Assembly (NCBI GenBank): GCA_034669505.1
Contig: JAXDNJ010000066.1
Span: 1 to 64,000 of the forward strand
Origin: JAFASC01 sp034669505
Lineage (GTDB): Bacteria; Pseudomonadota; Alphaproteobacteria; Rhizobiales; Beijerinckiaceae
DNA: 64,000 bases
Direction: 5' to 3'
The first letter of the stretch is position 1, and the number at the start of each line of letters is the position of its first letter. Under the pieces are notes generated by a model. The model did no database searches and was not told the origin of the DNA. It saw only the letters and a list, made by a program, of their open reading frames with translations. Below, piece after piece: positions 35,914 through 43,980 of the stretch. The position numbers and the translations under genes were made by a program.

Positions 35914-36984
35914 ATGGATTTTGCCAGCGACAATGCGGCCGGCGCGAGCCGGCCGATTCTCGACGCGCTCTTTGCGACGAATGACGAATTCTGTCCGGCC
36001 TACGGCACCGATCGGCACACGGCTGAAGCCGAGCGCGCGCTCAACGCTGTGTTCGAGCGCGACGTCGCGAGCTTTCTCGTCGCAACCGGCACGGCCTCGA
36101 ATGCTCTGGCACTTGGCGCGATCACACCGCCCTGGGGGGCGGTGTTCTGCCACGAGCACGCGCACATCATCGATGACGAGTGCGGCGCGCCGGAGATGTT
36201 TTCCGCCGGCGCCAAGCTCGTCGGTATACCCGGCGCCCTCGGCAAGATCACACCAGCGGCTCTCGCGGATGCACTGGCGCGCTTCCCGCGCGGTCTCGTC
36301 AAGCAGGTGCAACCCGCCGCGCTCAGCCTGTCGCAGGCAACCGAATGCGGCACGGTCTACACCTGCGCAGAGATTGCTGAGCTCGCGTCGGTGGCGCATG
36401 CAGCCGGCGTGTCTGTGCACATGGACGGCGCGCGTTTCGCCAACGCGATCATCGCGCTCGGCTGCACGCCGGCCGAGATGACCTGGAAGGCGGGTGTCGA
36501 CGTCCTCTCCTTCGGCGCGACCAAAAACGGCGCGCTCGCTTGCGAGGCGGTCATCTTTTTCGATCGCCAGCGCTCCGAAAACTTCGCCTACCAGCGCAAG
36601 CGCGGCGGGCACACGTTGTCGAAAGGCCGCTTCCTCGGCGTGCAGATGTGCGCCTATCTGAACGATGGCCACTGGCTTAATCTCGCGCGCCACGCCAATT
36701 CCTCGGCCGCGCGGCTTGAAGAGGGGCTGCGCCGCAGCCGTGGCGTGCGGCTGCCATGGCCGCGCCAGGTCAACGAGTTGTTCGCGATCCTGCCGAAGCG
36801 CGCCGATGCGGCGCTAAAGGCGGCCGGGGCGCGCTATTACGACTGGGGCGCCCGCTCGCTCTCCGAAGCGGAAGCACCCAAGCCCGACGAAGTCTTCGTT
36901 CGCCTCATATCGTCCTTCGCGACCAAGCAGGCCGACATCGACCGCTTCGTCGCAATCGTCGCGGAGAGTGCCATTCCGGCGTGA
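35914..36984 (+). CDS. ltaE: Low-specificity L-threonine aldolase
   Basis: A 356-residue PLP enzyme of fold type I. FASDNAAGASRPILDAL begins the protein as in LtaE, GTASNALALG lies in the PLP-phosphate region, HMDGARFANA holds the pyridine-binding Asp, and SFGATKNGA carries the Schiff-base Lys. It splits threonine or allo-threonine to glycine and acetaldehyde. The ATG at 35914 gives a normal length. It stands alone on the plus strand, divergent from gltB. Confidence 0.93.
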   Translation: MDFASDNAAGASRPILDALFATNDEFCPAYGTDRHTAEAERALNAVFERDVASFLVATGTASNALALGAITPPWGAVFCHEHAHIIDDECGAPEMFSAGAKLVGIPGALGKITPAALADALARFPRGLVKQVQPAALSLSQATECGTVYTCAEIAELASVAHAAGVSVHMDGARFANAIIALGCTPAEMTWKAGVDVLSFGATKNGALACEAVIFFDRQRSENFAYQRKRGGHTLSKGRFLGVQMCAYLNDGHWLNLARHANSSAARLEEGLRRSRGVRLPWPRQVNELFAILPKRADAALKAAGARYYDWGARSLSEAEAPKPDEVFVRLISSFATKQADIDRFVAIVAESAIPA

Positions 36985-37061
36985 CGCTTTGGCCGCACGC
37001 CCGCCCGATTCCTTGCCGACAGCTTGCTCTTGGAGCGGGGCCGAATTCAAGGAGTCCATCT

Positions 37062-37955
37062 ATGGCGGCGGAGGGAAATAGAGGCCGGCTTTTGACCGTG
37101 CTGGGTCTTGCCGGCGGTCTGGCACTTGTAAGTGCAAGCGCACCCGCCCAGGCGCAGATGTGGGGCGGCTGGTGGGGCGGCTGGCGCCCGGCCCAGCCCG
37201 CGCCTTACGCCGCGCCGATCCCGCCCCGGCGGGTCGCCGGTATCGTCGCCTCGGAAGGCTACGCCCTGAACGGAGCGCCGCGGCGCGATGGCGATGTGAT
37301 CATCGCGGACGGTGTGGACGGCCATGGCCAGCACATGCGCTTCGTCATCGATGCCTATGACGGCGAAGTTCTGCGCAGCCGCATCGCCGGGCCGCCGCGC
37401 CCGCCTGGTCTCATCGGCAACGGCGAGGCGGCGGATGCGCCGCAGCAGGCGCATGTCGCGCTCGCCCCCAACCAGCCCGCTCGAGCTTCCGGGCTCGGGG
37501 CGGCGCTCCGTCCGGGAACCGGGCCGCTGATGGGCGGCGCGCAGCCCGGCCTCGAGCCGCTGCATCCGCTCGGCAAGCCGAAGCCGGCGCCGAAACCGAA
37601 ACAGACTGCGGCCCATACGCCCGCGAAGCCCGCCACCACTCCGGTCCCGCCGAAGGCCCCGTCCGAGGCCGAGAAGGTGACCGCTCCGGCCCCGGCCGCC
37701 ACGCAGGAGCCCGCCTCCCCCGCGCCCGCGGCGGAAGCCAACGCCCCGATGGCGAGCCCCGCGACTCCGCTCGCGCCGGATGCCATCCCGGCTAGCCCGC
37801 CCGTGCCCCCCGCCAGGGCCGCGGTCGAAGCCAAGGCTCCCACCCCGCAGCCGACGCCCGACATCGGTCCGGCGGTGAAAAAGGTCGACCCGGCGCCGAC
37901 TGCTACAGTCCCTGTCGCGCCGAGCGCACCTGACTTCACGGACGAGAGCAAGTAG
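37062..37955 (+). CDS. Secreted proline/alanine-rich protein of unknown function
   Basis: About 297 residues. A signal peptide (LLTVLGLAGGLALVSASAPAQAQ) precedes WGGWWGGWRPAQPAP and a small folded-looking stretch DVIIADGVDGHGQHMRFVID with DAYDGEVLRSRIAG, which resembles a PepSY-like or unknown beta-rich module. The rest, from about residue 130, is Pro/Ala/Lys-rich low complexity and likely spans or binds the cell wall. AAGGAG lies ahead of the ATG at 37062. It is convergent with the next small gene. No function can be assigned. Confidence 0.75.
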   Translation: MAAEGNRGRLLTVLGLAGGLALVSASAPAQAQMWGGWWGGWRPAQPAPYAAPIPPRRVAGIVASEGYALNGAPRRDGDVIIADGVDGHGQHMRFVIDAYDGEVLRSRIAGPPRPPGLIGNGEAADAPQQAHVALAPNQPARASGLGAALRPGTGPLMGGAQPGLEPLHPLGKPKPAPKPKQTAAHTPAKPATTPVPPKAPSEAEKVTAPAPAATQEPASPAPAAEANAPMASPATPLAPDAIPASPPVPPARAAVEAKAPTPQPTPDIGPAVKKVDPAPTATVPVAPSAPDFTDESK

Positions 37956-37971
37956 AAGCGGGCAGCGCGCC

Positions 37972-38265
37972 TCAGCGCCGCCTTTCCTCGCTGTTTTCCT
38001 CCTGATTTGGCGCCGCGCGAATTCCGCTTGGCGCCATTCTTCTGTTTTCAGCCAGGAAATCGCGGCCGGCCCGCGTGATCGCAATCATGCGGCCTTTCCC
38101 GTTAGCATCGGCACGGACGACAAAGCCGCGGTCGATCGAATCCTCGAAGACCGTCAGCCGCGGACAGGACGTGCGCCAGGCCTCCATCACCTCGGCATAA
38201 CGCCGCGGGTTCGGCGCGAGCCATTCGAGAAAATCGAGGATCAGTGGATCGAGATCGGCGCTCAT
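37972..38265 (-). CDS. Small winged-helix-like conserved protein
   Basis: A 97-residue soluble protein (LDPLILDFLEWLAPNPRRYAEVMEAWRTSCPRL at the start). The pattern resembles small rhizobial proteins with a winged-helix-like plan: a helical half, then FVVRADANGKGRMIAITRAG reminiscent of the wing. The tail is charged. It is convergent with the Pro-rich gene and divergent from leuC. A regulatory role is only a guess. Confidence 0.65.
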   Translation of the reverse strand: MSADLDPLILDFLEWLAPNPRRYAEVMEAWRTSCPRLTVFEDSIDRGFVVRADANGKGRMIAITRAGRDFLAENRRMAPSGIRAAPNQEENSEERRR

Positions 38266-38361
38266 CGCTCCTTGAAGCCTGGCTAAGACGAGAACACTTT
38301 CACTCCTGGGCGTGAGGGATTAAAGAACCGGCACGCCAATTCCATCAAGCCAGTCAGACCG

Positions 38362-39765
38362 ATGAAATCCCGCACGCTCTACGACAAAATCTGGTACGAC
38401 CACGTCATCGAAACGCAGCCCGATGGCACGTCCCTCCTCTATATCGACCGCCACCTCGTCCATGAAGTGACGAGCCCGCAAGCCTTTGAAGGCCTGCGCC
38501 TTTCCGGCCGCAAGGTGCGCGCCCCGGAAAAGACGCTTGCCGTCGTCGACCACAACGTGCCGACGACCGACCGCAGCCAAGGCATCGCCGACGACGAAAG
38601 CCGCATCCAGGTCGAGACGCTCGCCAAAAACGCCGCCGATTTCGGCGTCGAGTACTATCATGAGCTCGATAAGCGCCAAGGCATCGTCCACATCATCGGC
38701 CCGGAGCAGGGGTTCACGCTGCCCGGCACGACCATCGTCTGCGGCGACAGCCACACCTCGACGCACGGCGCCTTCGGCGCGCTCGCGCACGGCATCGGCA
38801 CGTCGGAAGTCGAGCACGTGCTCGCGACGCAAACCCTGATCCAGAACAAAGCCAAGAACATGCGCGTCCGCGTCGACGGCCAAACCGGCCCCGGCGTCGG
38901 CGCCAAGGACATCATCCTCGCAATCATCGGCGAGATCGGCACCGCCGGCGGCACCGGCCACGTCATCGAATATACCGGCGAGGCGATCCGGGCGCTGTCG
39001 ATGGAAGGCCGCATGACCGTCTGCAACATGTCGGTCGAAGGCGGCGCGCGCGCCGGCATGATCGCGCCCGACTCGAAGACTTACGCCTACTTGAAGGACA
39101 AGCCGAAAGTGCCGAAGGGCGCGCGCTGGGATGATGCGATGCGCTATTGGGAGAGCCTGCACACGGACGAGGGCGCGCATTTCGACAAGGACGTCGTGCT
39201 CGATGCGGCGAGCCTGCCGCCGATCGTCACCTGGGGCACGAGCCCGGAAGACGTGTCGACCATCGGCGGCAGCGTGCCGCGGCTCGAAGACGCGGAAAAC
39301 GAGCAGATGCGCGCCAAGATCAAACGCGCGCTCGATTACATGGGCCTCGAGGGCGGCGAAAAGATTTCCGACATCGAGATCGATCGCGTGTTTCTTGGCT
39401 CATGTACCAACGGCCGCATCGAGGATTTGCGCGCCGCCGCAAAAATCGTCGACGGCAAGCATGTGCACGACCGCGTCAACGCGATGGTCGTGCCGGGCTC
39501 CGGCCTGGTGAAGATGCAGGCGGAGGCCGAGGGTCTCGACAAGATATTTAAAGCCGCCGGCTTCGAATGGCGCGAGCCCGGCTGCTCGATGTGCCTTGCG
39601 ATGAATCCCGACAAGCTCGCCCCGGGCGAGCGTTGCGCCTCGACCTCGAACCGCAACTTTGAGGGCCGCCAAGGCTTCCGCGGCCGCACGCATCTGGTGT
39701 CGCCGATCATGGCGGCGGCGGCGGCGATCGCCGGGCGGTTTGTCGATGTGCGCCAGTGGGGGTGA
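38362..39765 (+). CDS. leuC: 3-isopropylmalate dehydratase large subunit
   Basis: A 467-residue aconitase-family enzyme. TLYDKIWYDHVI at the start, VCGDSHTSTHGAFGALAHGIGTSEVEHV, and the three [4Fe-4S] cysteines in GSCTNGR and CSMCLAMNPD identify it. It isomerises 2-isopropylmalate in leucine biosynthesis together with LeuD, which is not in the window. Close relatives usually have leuC and leuD apart, so this is normal. No clear ribosome site was found before the ATG at 38362, but the homologous N-terminus fits. Confidence 0.95.
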   Translation: MKSRTLYDKIWYDHVIETQPDGTSLLYIDRHLVHEVTSPQAFEGLRLSGRKVRAPEKTLAVVDHNVPTTDRSQGIADDESRIQVETLAKNAADFGVEYYHELDKRQGIVHIIGPEQGFTLPGTTIVCGDSHTSTHGAFGALAHGIGTSEVEHVLATQTLIQNKAKNMRVRVDGQTGPGVGAKDIILAIIGEIGTAGGTGHVIEYTGEAIRALSMEGRMTVCNMSVEGGARAGMIAPDSKTYAYLKDKPKVPKGARWDDAMRYWESLHTDEGAHFDKDVVLDAASLPPIVTWGTSPEDVSTIGGSVPRLEDAENEQMRAKIKRALDYMGLEGGEKISDIEIDRVFLGSCTNGRIEDLRAAAKIVDGKHVHDRVNAMVVPGSGLVKMQAEAEGLDKIFKAAGFEWREPGCSMCLAMNPDKLAPGERCASTSNRNFEGRQGFRGRTHLVSPIMAAAAAIAGRFVDVRQWG

Positions 39766-39881
39766 GGGGGCCGGCCCTTATCAGCGTACTATAACGGTCC
39801 ACATCCCCGGAGCCGCGCAGCGGCATCGGGGGTCCAGGGCAGACGCCTGGTCTTAGCAAGCTAGACGCGTTTGCTCTGGGT

Positions 39882-39907
39882 CCCGGATCGCGCTTCGCGC
39901 GTCCGGG
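39882..39907. repeat. Short intergenic palindrome
   Basis: CCCGGAtCGCGC-TTC-GCGCGtCCGGG is a nearly perfect hairpin of the type scattered between genes in Bradyrhizobium-like genomes. Confidence 0.5.
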
Positions 39908-39921
39908 AATGTGGCTAATGA

Positions 39922-40017
39922 TCAGCTATTCAGCTCGTAATAGAGATCGCGCCATCTCGGATTCATCGCTTCGATCAGCTTGAGCTTCCACGGGCGTCGC
40001 CAGCGTTTAATTCGCCG
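39922..40017 (-). pseudogene. GIY-YIG nuclease 3' remnant
   Basis: The minus strand from about 40017 encodes RRIKRWRRPWKLKLIEAMN followed by PRWRDLYYELNS and a stop at 39922-39924. This is the conserved C-terminal end of small GIY-YIG (UPF0213-type) nucleases (xxIKxWRRAWKxxLIExxNPxWxDLY). The catalytic N-terminal GIY-YIG part is missing; the upstream DNA belongs to a histidine kinase fragment whose stop codon overlaps this frame by about 11 bases. It is therefore a broken gene. Confidence 0.7.
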
Positions 40018-40303
40018 ATTGCACCGACTCAGGAAACACGATCGTCACCTTGAGACCGGACTCGCTGCGGATGTCGATCTCGCCGCGAAGCTTCAGAACG
40101 AGGGAGCGAAGCAGCCCATAGCCGAGCGAGCCCTCGCGAGGATGCGACATGCCGATCCCATCGTCCTCGATGATCAGCTCGACAAAGCCCGCCTGACTGC
40201 GTCGCGCTTGCGCGAGAATGGTTCCGGATTTCGGCGCCGGAAAAGCGTACTTCACCGCGTTGGTGATAAGATCGAGGCCCACGCAGCGAAACGCTGCGGG
40301 CAT
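40007..40303 (-). pseudogene. HWE/HisKA_2-type histidine kinase C-terminal fragment
   Basis: The last 98 codons encode the ATP-binding domain of an HWE-type sensor kinase: DLITNAVKYAFP (N box), ELIIEDDGIGM (G1 box), GSLGYGLLRSLVLKLRGEIDI (G2 box) and the family ending SGLKVTIVFPES. There is no dimerisation domain, no sensor domain and the region upstream of DLITNAVKY shifts frame and is not protein-like. The gene is truncated and probably dead. The fragment is fused against a second remnant, which suggests a past deletion. Confidence 0.7.
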
Positions 40304-40380
40304 AAAGATTTCTCGACAAAAACCGCCGTCCGACCGCGATCAAATCCGATCACGCGATCAGACGGAGCCGGTGCGGGCGA

Positions 40381-40644
40381 CTAATGACAGAGGACGCGTG
40401 CAGCGGTGTCACCGGCGGCCATCACCATGCGAATCGCGTCCTTCACCTTTTGCGGCAGGATCGCTATGCCGAGCAAAAACTGAAGGACGGACTTGACCTT
40501 CGGCCATTCCTGACAAAACACGTTGATGGGCGCGGCTGCCGCTACCGCTTCGGCTTGCGCCGTCGCCGCGGCAGGGCTCGCATCGAAATTGCTGAAGGCT
40601 TGCTCGAGCTTCTTCTGCTGCTCCGGTGTCACCTGGGTCGCCAT
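40381..40644 (-). CDS. Small hydrophobic protein of unknown function
   Basis: An 87-residue protein. Its first half is polar and Ala-rich (TPEQQKKLEQAFSNFDASPA); the second half has a Cys-Gln-Glu-Trp stretch (FCQEWPKVKSVLQFLLGIA), a likely amphipathic or membrane helix, and a second Cys near the end. AGGAG precedes the ATG at 40644. It is divergent from the phosphopantetheinyl transferase gene. No carrier-protein serine motif (DSL) is present, so it is not an acyl-carrier protein. Function unknown. Confidence 0.6.
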   Translation of the reverse strand: MATQVTPEQQKKLEQAFSNFDASPAAATAQAEAVAAAAPINVFCQEWPKVKSVLQFLLGIAILPQKVKDAIRMVMAAGDTAARVLCH

Positions 40645-40659
40645 AAGAATTCTCCTCAA

Positions 40660-40880
40660 ATCAAATTGGAACGATCATCGGCCACTGCTGGCTCGACTGC
40701 ACGGCCTCTGCGAGTCGGCCGGCCTGTCTCGCCGGCAGCTTCCCGCAAAATCATGCAGCGAGCGGCAGTATCCAAAGCCACAAGTTGCATGTCAACAGCA
40801 AGTCGCCCGAGGGGCGGCGGTTGGGTGGCCCGGCGGCTCAGGGTAGGATCAGTTCATCGCGCCATAGGCCGGGAGGCCAG
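40660..40880. other. Divergent intergenic region, nothing recognised
   Basis: About 220 bases between the 87-residue gene and the transferase gene, on opposite strands. Both promoters should lie here but no clear consensus pair was found. Confidence 0.5.
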
Positions 40881-41594
40881 GTGAAGCATGATCGCTCTCG
40901 GTCGACTGATATCGACCTCGCATCCCTGCGGTCGATCCTTCCGCCGCACGTTGCCGTCGCGGAGGCGGCCGGTGCGCCGCCCGCGGAATCCCTGCTGCCG
41001 GAGGAGGCAGCCTGTCTCGGCCGCGTCGCTAAGGTCCGGCTCGACGATTTCTCGCGCGGCAGAAGCTGCGCGCGCGCCGCGCTGAAGCAGCTCGGATTGC
41101 GTCCGGTTGCCATCCTGCGAGGCGCCGATCGCGAGCCCCTGTGGCCGCCGGGCATCGTCGGCAGCATCACGCATTGCCGCGGATACGCAGCGGCTGCAGT
41201 GGCGCGGCGGGAGCGGATCGCCACGATCGGCATTGATGCCGAGCCGCACGAAAAGCTTCCGGAGGGCGTGCTCGCGATGGTCGCGCTGCCGAGCGAGGCC
41301 GCCTGGATCGCGGCGAACCCGGATACGCGCATGTGCTTCGACCGCCTGTTATTCAGCATCAAGGAATGCGTCTACAAGGCGTGGTTTCCGCTGACCGGCA
41401 GATGGCTTGGTTTCGAGGACGTCTGCGTCACGTTCGAGCCGGAGAGCGAAAGCTTCGAGGCGCGTTTCGTCGTTGCCGGACCGCTCATCGATGGGATTGC
41501 TGTGCCGGCATTCCGTGGCCGCTATCGCGCCGATGCGGCAAGGCTCCTGTGCGCGATTGCCGTCGAGAATGACGCCGCAGGCTCTATCGCCTGA
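40881..41594 (+). CDS. 4'-phosphopantetheinyl transferase (EntD/Sfp type)
   Basis: About 237 residues. The transferase motifs are clear: VGSITHCRGYAAA (the GSxxH region), TIGIDAEPHEKL (metal-binding Asp) and FSIKECVYKAWFP (WxxKEA-like metal/CoA site). It attaches the phosphopantetheine arm to carrier proteins of secondary-metabolite or fatty-acid pathways. The start is a GTG at 40881 because GGGAGG lies five bases ahead; the frame is open to 40785 but unsupported there. No synthase or carrier-protein gene is visible nearby, so its target lies elsewhere. Confidence 0.88.
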   Translation: MKHDRSRSTDIDLASLRSILPPHVAVAEAAGAPPAESLLPEEAACLGRVAKVRLDDFSRGRSCARAALKQLGLRPVAILRGADREPLWPPGIVGSITHCRGYAAAAVARRERIATIGIDAEPHEKLPEGVLAMVALPSEAAWIAANPDTRMCFDRLLFSIKECVYKAWFPLTGRWLGFEDVCVTFEPESESFEARFVVAGPLIDGIAVPAFRGRYRADAARLLCAIAVENDAAGSIA

Positions 41595-41811
41595 ACATGC
41601 CGCGGCGCGCAATGTACGGCGTTCTAGGTGCAAGGAGCAGGCGCAATGGCGGTTCAGGTGGCGAGCCGTAATGAACGCTCAGGTTAATGAGCTGATTTAA
41701 CACGTGTTTAGCCCACTCTCGAGCGGAACCTTTTTGGGCCGTTCGACTTTATTCGCTCGGCGGCACGAGAATCGAGGAGCACACGCCGCCATTGTTCTAA
41801 GGGAGAGAGCA

Positions 41812-42126
41812 ATGCCTGGTATTAGTGGCGTGGAGACCTTCGTCGGTCTGCTTGAGTCGATCACAAGCGATGGCCAGCTAAAAACCCTGGCCCGCGAGGT
41901 GCAACGAAGATGCAATCGGCTCCAAGCCGAGAGGGCTGCCGTTTTCCGCCAAGGCGACGTGGTTTCGTGGGTAAGTCGCGGAAGAGCGACTCAGGGCATC
42001 GTGCAACGAGTTCAAGGCAGCAAAGTCCTGGTAAAGCTGGACCACGGGTTCGTGGCGCGAGTCAGTCCAGGCGATCTCCGCAACAAGTCCAGGCCTCGTC
42101 AACTCCTGTCAGAATTGACGGGGTAA
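41812..42126 (+). CDS. Small protein of unknown function with SH3-like C-terminus
   Basis: A 104-residue soluble protein. GGGAGAG precedes the ATG at 41812. The N-terminal half is helical and charged (ESITSDGQLKTLAREVQRRC); the C-terminal half (RQGDVVSWVSRGRATQGIVQR, GSKVLVKLDHGFVARVSPGDL) has the alternating pattern of a small beta-barrel such as KOW/TUDOR-like modules. It ends 39 bases before the tRNA-Gly gene. Function unknown; lower coding similarity to neighbours suggests an accessory gene. Confidence 0.65.
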   Translation: MPGISGVETFVGLLESITSDGQLKTLAREVQRRCNRLQAERAAVFRQGDVVSWVSRGRATQGIVQRVQGSKVLVKLDHGFVARVSPGDLRNKSRPRQLLSELTG

Positions 42127-42165
42127 ATGGCGTTAGGCGGCCTCAAGCGGCGTAAAACAAGTATT

Positions 42166-42239
42166 TGGAGCGGGCGAAGGGAATCGAACCCTCGTATAAA
42201 GCTTGGGAAGCTTTCGTTCTACCATTGAACTACGCCCGC
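42166..42239 (-). tRNA. tRNA-Gly (anticodon CCC)
   Basis: The 74-base sequence folds into a full cloverleaf on the minus strand: acceptor GCGGGCG/CGCCCGC, D-arm GTTC/GAAC, anticodon stem AAAGC/GCTTT with loop TTCCCAA (anticodon CCC), T-arm GAGGG-TTCGATT-CCCTT and an encoded TCCA end. The anticodon reads GGG codons. Confidence 0.95.
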
Positions 42240-42265
42240 GCCGGCGTTTGAGCGGCTGAGGCAGA

Positions 42266-42342
42266 TGGTCGGAGTGATAGGATTCGAACCTACGACCCCC
42301 TCGTCCCGAACGAGGTGCGCTACCAGACTGCGCTACACTCCG
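42266..42342 (-). tRNA. tRNA-Pro (anticodon CGG)
   Basis: A 77-base cloverleaf on the minus strand: acceptor CGGAGTG/CACTCCG, anticodon stem CCTCG/CGAGG with loop TTCGGGA (anticodon CGG), T-arm GTAGG-TTCGAAT-CCTAT and a genomic ACCA end. The first base C is typical of bacterial tRNA-Pro. It reads CCG codons. Confidence 0.95.
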
Positions 42343-42476
42343 ACATGATGTCTGCGTTGCCGCCGAGGCGGCTTATAGCGGGCAGATCGAAGCTCAGCAA
42401 GGCCGCGGAGGCGTGCGCCGCTAGGGCGATAATCATTGACCTCAGCCGGAGGCAGACGTAAGAGGCCACGACGACC

Positions 42477-42552
42477 GGGGCTGTAGCTCAGTTGGGAGAG
42501 CGCTGCAATCGCACTGCAGAGGTCGTGAGTTCGAATCTCATCAGCTCCACCA
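42477..42552 (+). tRNA. tRNA-Ala (anticodon CGC)
   Basis: A 76-base cloverleaf: acceptor GGGGCTG/CAGCTCC with the G3-U70 pair that marks alanine tRNAs, D-arm GCTC/GAGC, anticodon stem CTGCA/TGCAG with loop ATCGCAC (anticodon CGC), T-arm GTGAG-TTCGAAT-CTCAT and a genomic ACCA end. Confidence 0.95.
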
Positions 42553-42573
42553 GTCGTGAAACGAGGCGCCCTG

Positions 42574-43893
42574 CTACAGCGCCACGTCCCGAGTCTCGCG
42601 CGCACACAGCGTCGCGATCAGCGTGATCGACGCGAGCATTATCAACAGCAGCGAGACGCCGGCGGTGCCGCCGAACGAACTCGAGAGCGACGTCGCCAGG
42701 ATGGGCGAGAGACCGCCGCCGATGGCCGCCGCCACCTGGAAGCCGAGCGAAGCGCCGGTATACCGCACCTTCGTACCGAAGAGCTCGGGCAGATACGTCG
42801 AGAGCAGCCCGAACATCATGCCGTGGCCGAAGCTCAGCGCCACCGCCACCGTTGCGCCGATGACGAACGCATTTTTCGTGTCGATCAGCCAGAACAGCGG
42901 GAAGGCAAACAGAATCGTGAAGATCGCACCGGCGAAATAAAGCGCGCGGCGGCCGACGATGTCGCTCAGATAGCCGAAGAGCGGGATGGTGAAGACCTCG
43001 ATCAGCGAGCCGATGATGATGGCGTTGAGCAGTGTGCTTTTCGGCAGGCCGAGCTGCGTCGTCGCATAGACGACCGCGAAGACGGTCACGATGTAGACCC
43101 ACGACACTTCCGAGATTTTCAGCCCGATCGCGAGCAGGAACGTCTTCTTTTGGCGCAAGACCACATCGAGGAAGGGCGCCTTGGCGATGTCGCCGCGCTG
43201 CTTCATCGCGGTGAACAGCGGCGTCTCCGGTACGCGCGTGCGCACGTAGAGGCCGACGCCGAGCAGGACGACGCTGAACAGGAAGGGCAGGCGCCAGCCC
43301 CACGTCATGAGGTCGGCCTGCGGCAACAGGGCGGCGAGCGCAAACGCACTGGTCGAGGCGGCGACGCCGAGCGGAAACCCGACCTGGACGAGGCTGCCAT
43401 AGAAGCCGCGGCGGTTGGCAGGCGCGTGTTCGAGCACCATCAATGATGCGCCGCCCCACTCGCCGCCAAGGCCGATGCCTTGGAGGATGCGCAACACGAT
43501 GAGCAGGATCGGCGCGAAGACGCCGATCTGGTTGTAGGTCGGCATGAGGCCGATCGCGAACGTGCCGAGCGCGGTGATGATCATCGTGAGGATGAGCATC
43601 TTTTTGCGGCCGATGCGATCGCCGTAATGGCCGAATATCCACGCGCCGATCGGGCGCGCAAAGAAGCCCGCGGCATACGTGCCCAGCGCCGCGATGGTGC
43701 CGGTCACGGGATCGAATTTCGGGAAAAACAGCGTGTTGAAGACGAGCGCGGCGGCGGTGCCGTAGATCAGAAAATCATACCATTCGATGATCGTCCCGAT
43801 TGTCCCGGCGAAGACGACCGAGCCCATCGCCTGGTTGCGCGGCGGAACGAAAGCGCCGGGCGGAAGATGCATTGCGTCGCTAGCCGTACTCAT
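42574..43893 (-). CDS. MHS-family MFS transporter (metabolite:H+ symporter)
   Basis: A 439-residue membrane protein with about 12 helices. The IIEWYDFLIYGTAAALV start and the loop GHYGDRIGRKKMLI between helices 2 and 3 are the signature of the metabolite:H+ symporter (MHS) branch of the major facilitator superfamily (shikimate, alpha-ketoglutarate, proline/betaine transporters). GLGGEWGGASLMVLEHAPANRRGFYGS is the second conserved loop. ATG 43893 is chosen; an ATG at 43908 would add five residues. Substrate cannot be told from sequence. Its end lies close to the tRNA-Ala gene. Confidence 0.9.
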   Translation of the reverse strand: MSTASDAMHLPPGAFVPPRNQAMGSVVFAGTIGTIIEWYDFLIYGTAAALVFNTLFFPKFDPVTGTIAALGTYAAGFFARPIGAWIFGHYGDRIGRKKMLILTMIITALGTFAIGLMPTYNQIGVFAPILLIVLRILQGIGLGGEWGGASLMVLEHAPANRRGFYGSLVQVGFPLGVAASTSAFALAALLPQADLMTWGWRLPFLFSVVLLGVGLYVRTRVPETPLFTAMKQRGDIAKAPFLDVVLRQKKTFLLAIGLKISEVSWVYIVTVFAVVYATTQLGLPKSTLLNAIIIGSLIEVFTIPLFGYLSDIVGRRALYFAGAIFTILFAFPLFWLIDTKNAFVIGATVAVALSFGHGMMFGLLSTYLPELFGTKVRYTGASLGFQVAAAIGGGLSPILATSLSSSFGGTAGVSLLLIMLASITLIATLCARETRDVAL

Positions 43894-43980
43894 GACAACA
43901 CACTCCACGCATCACTCAGATATCGATGGCGAGCACGTCAGCAAATATTGCGCCAGCCGACATGCGTTAACGCGATCAGG

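Noticed and set aside
41600..41700. Tiny ORFs of 9-13 codons before the 104-residue gene
   Set aside because: One (41646-41687) has an AAGGAG ahead of it, but such short frames are expected by chance and have no support.
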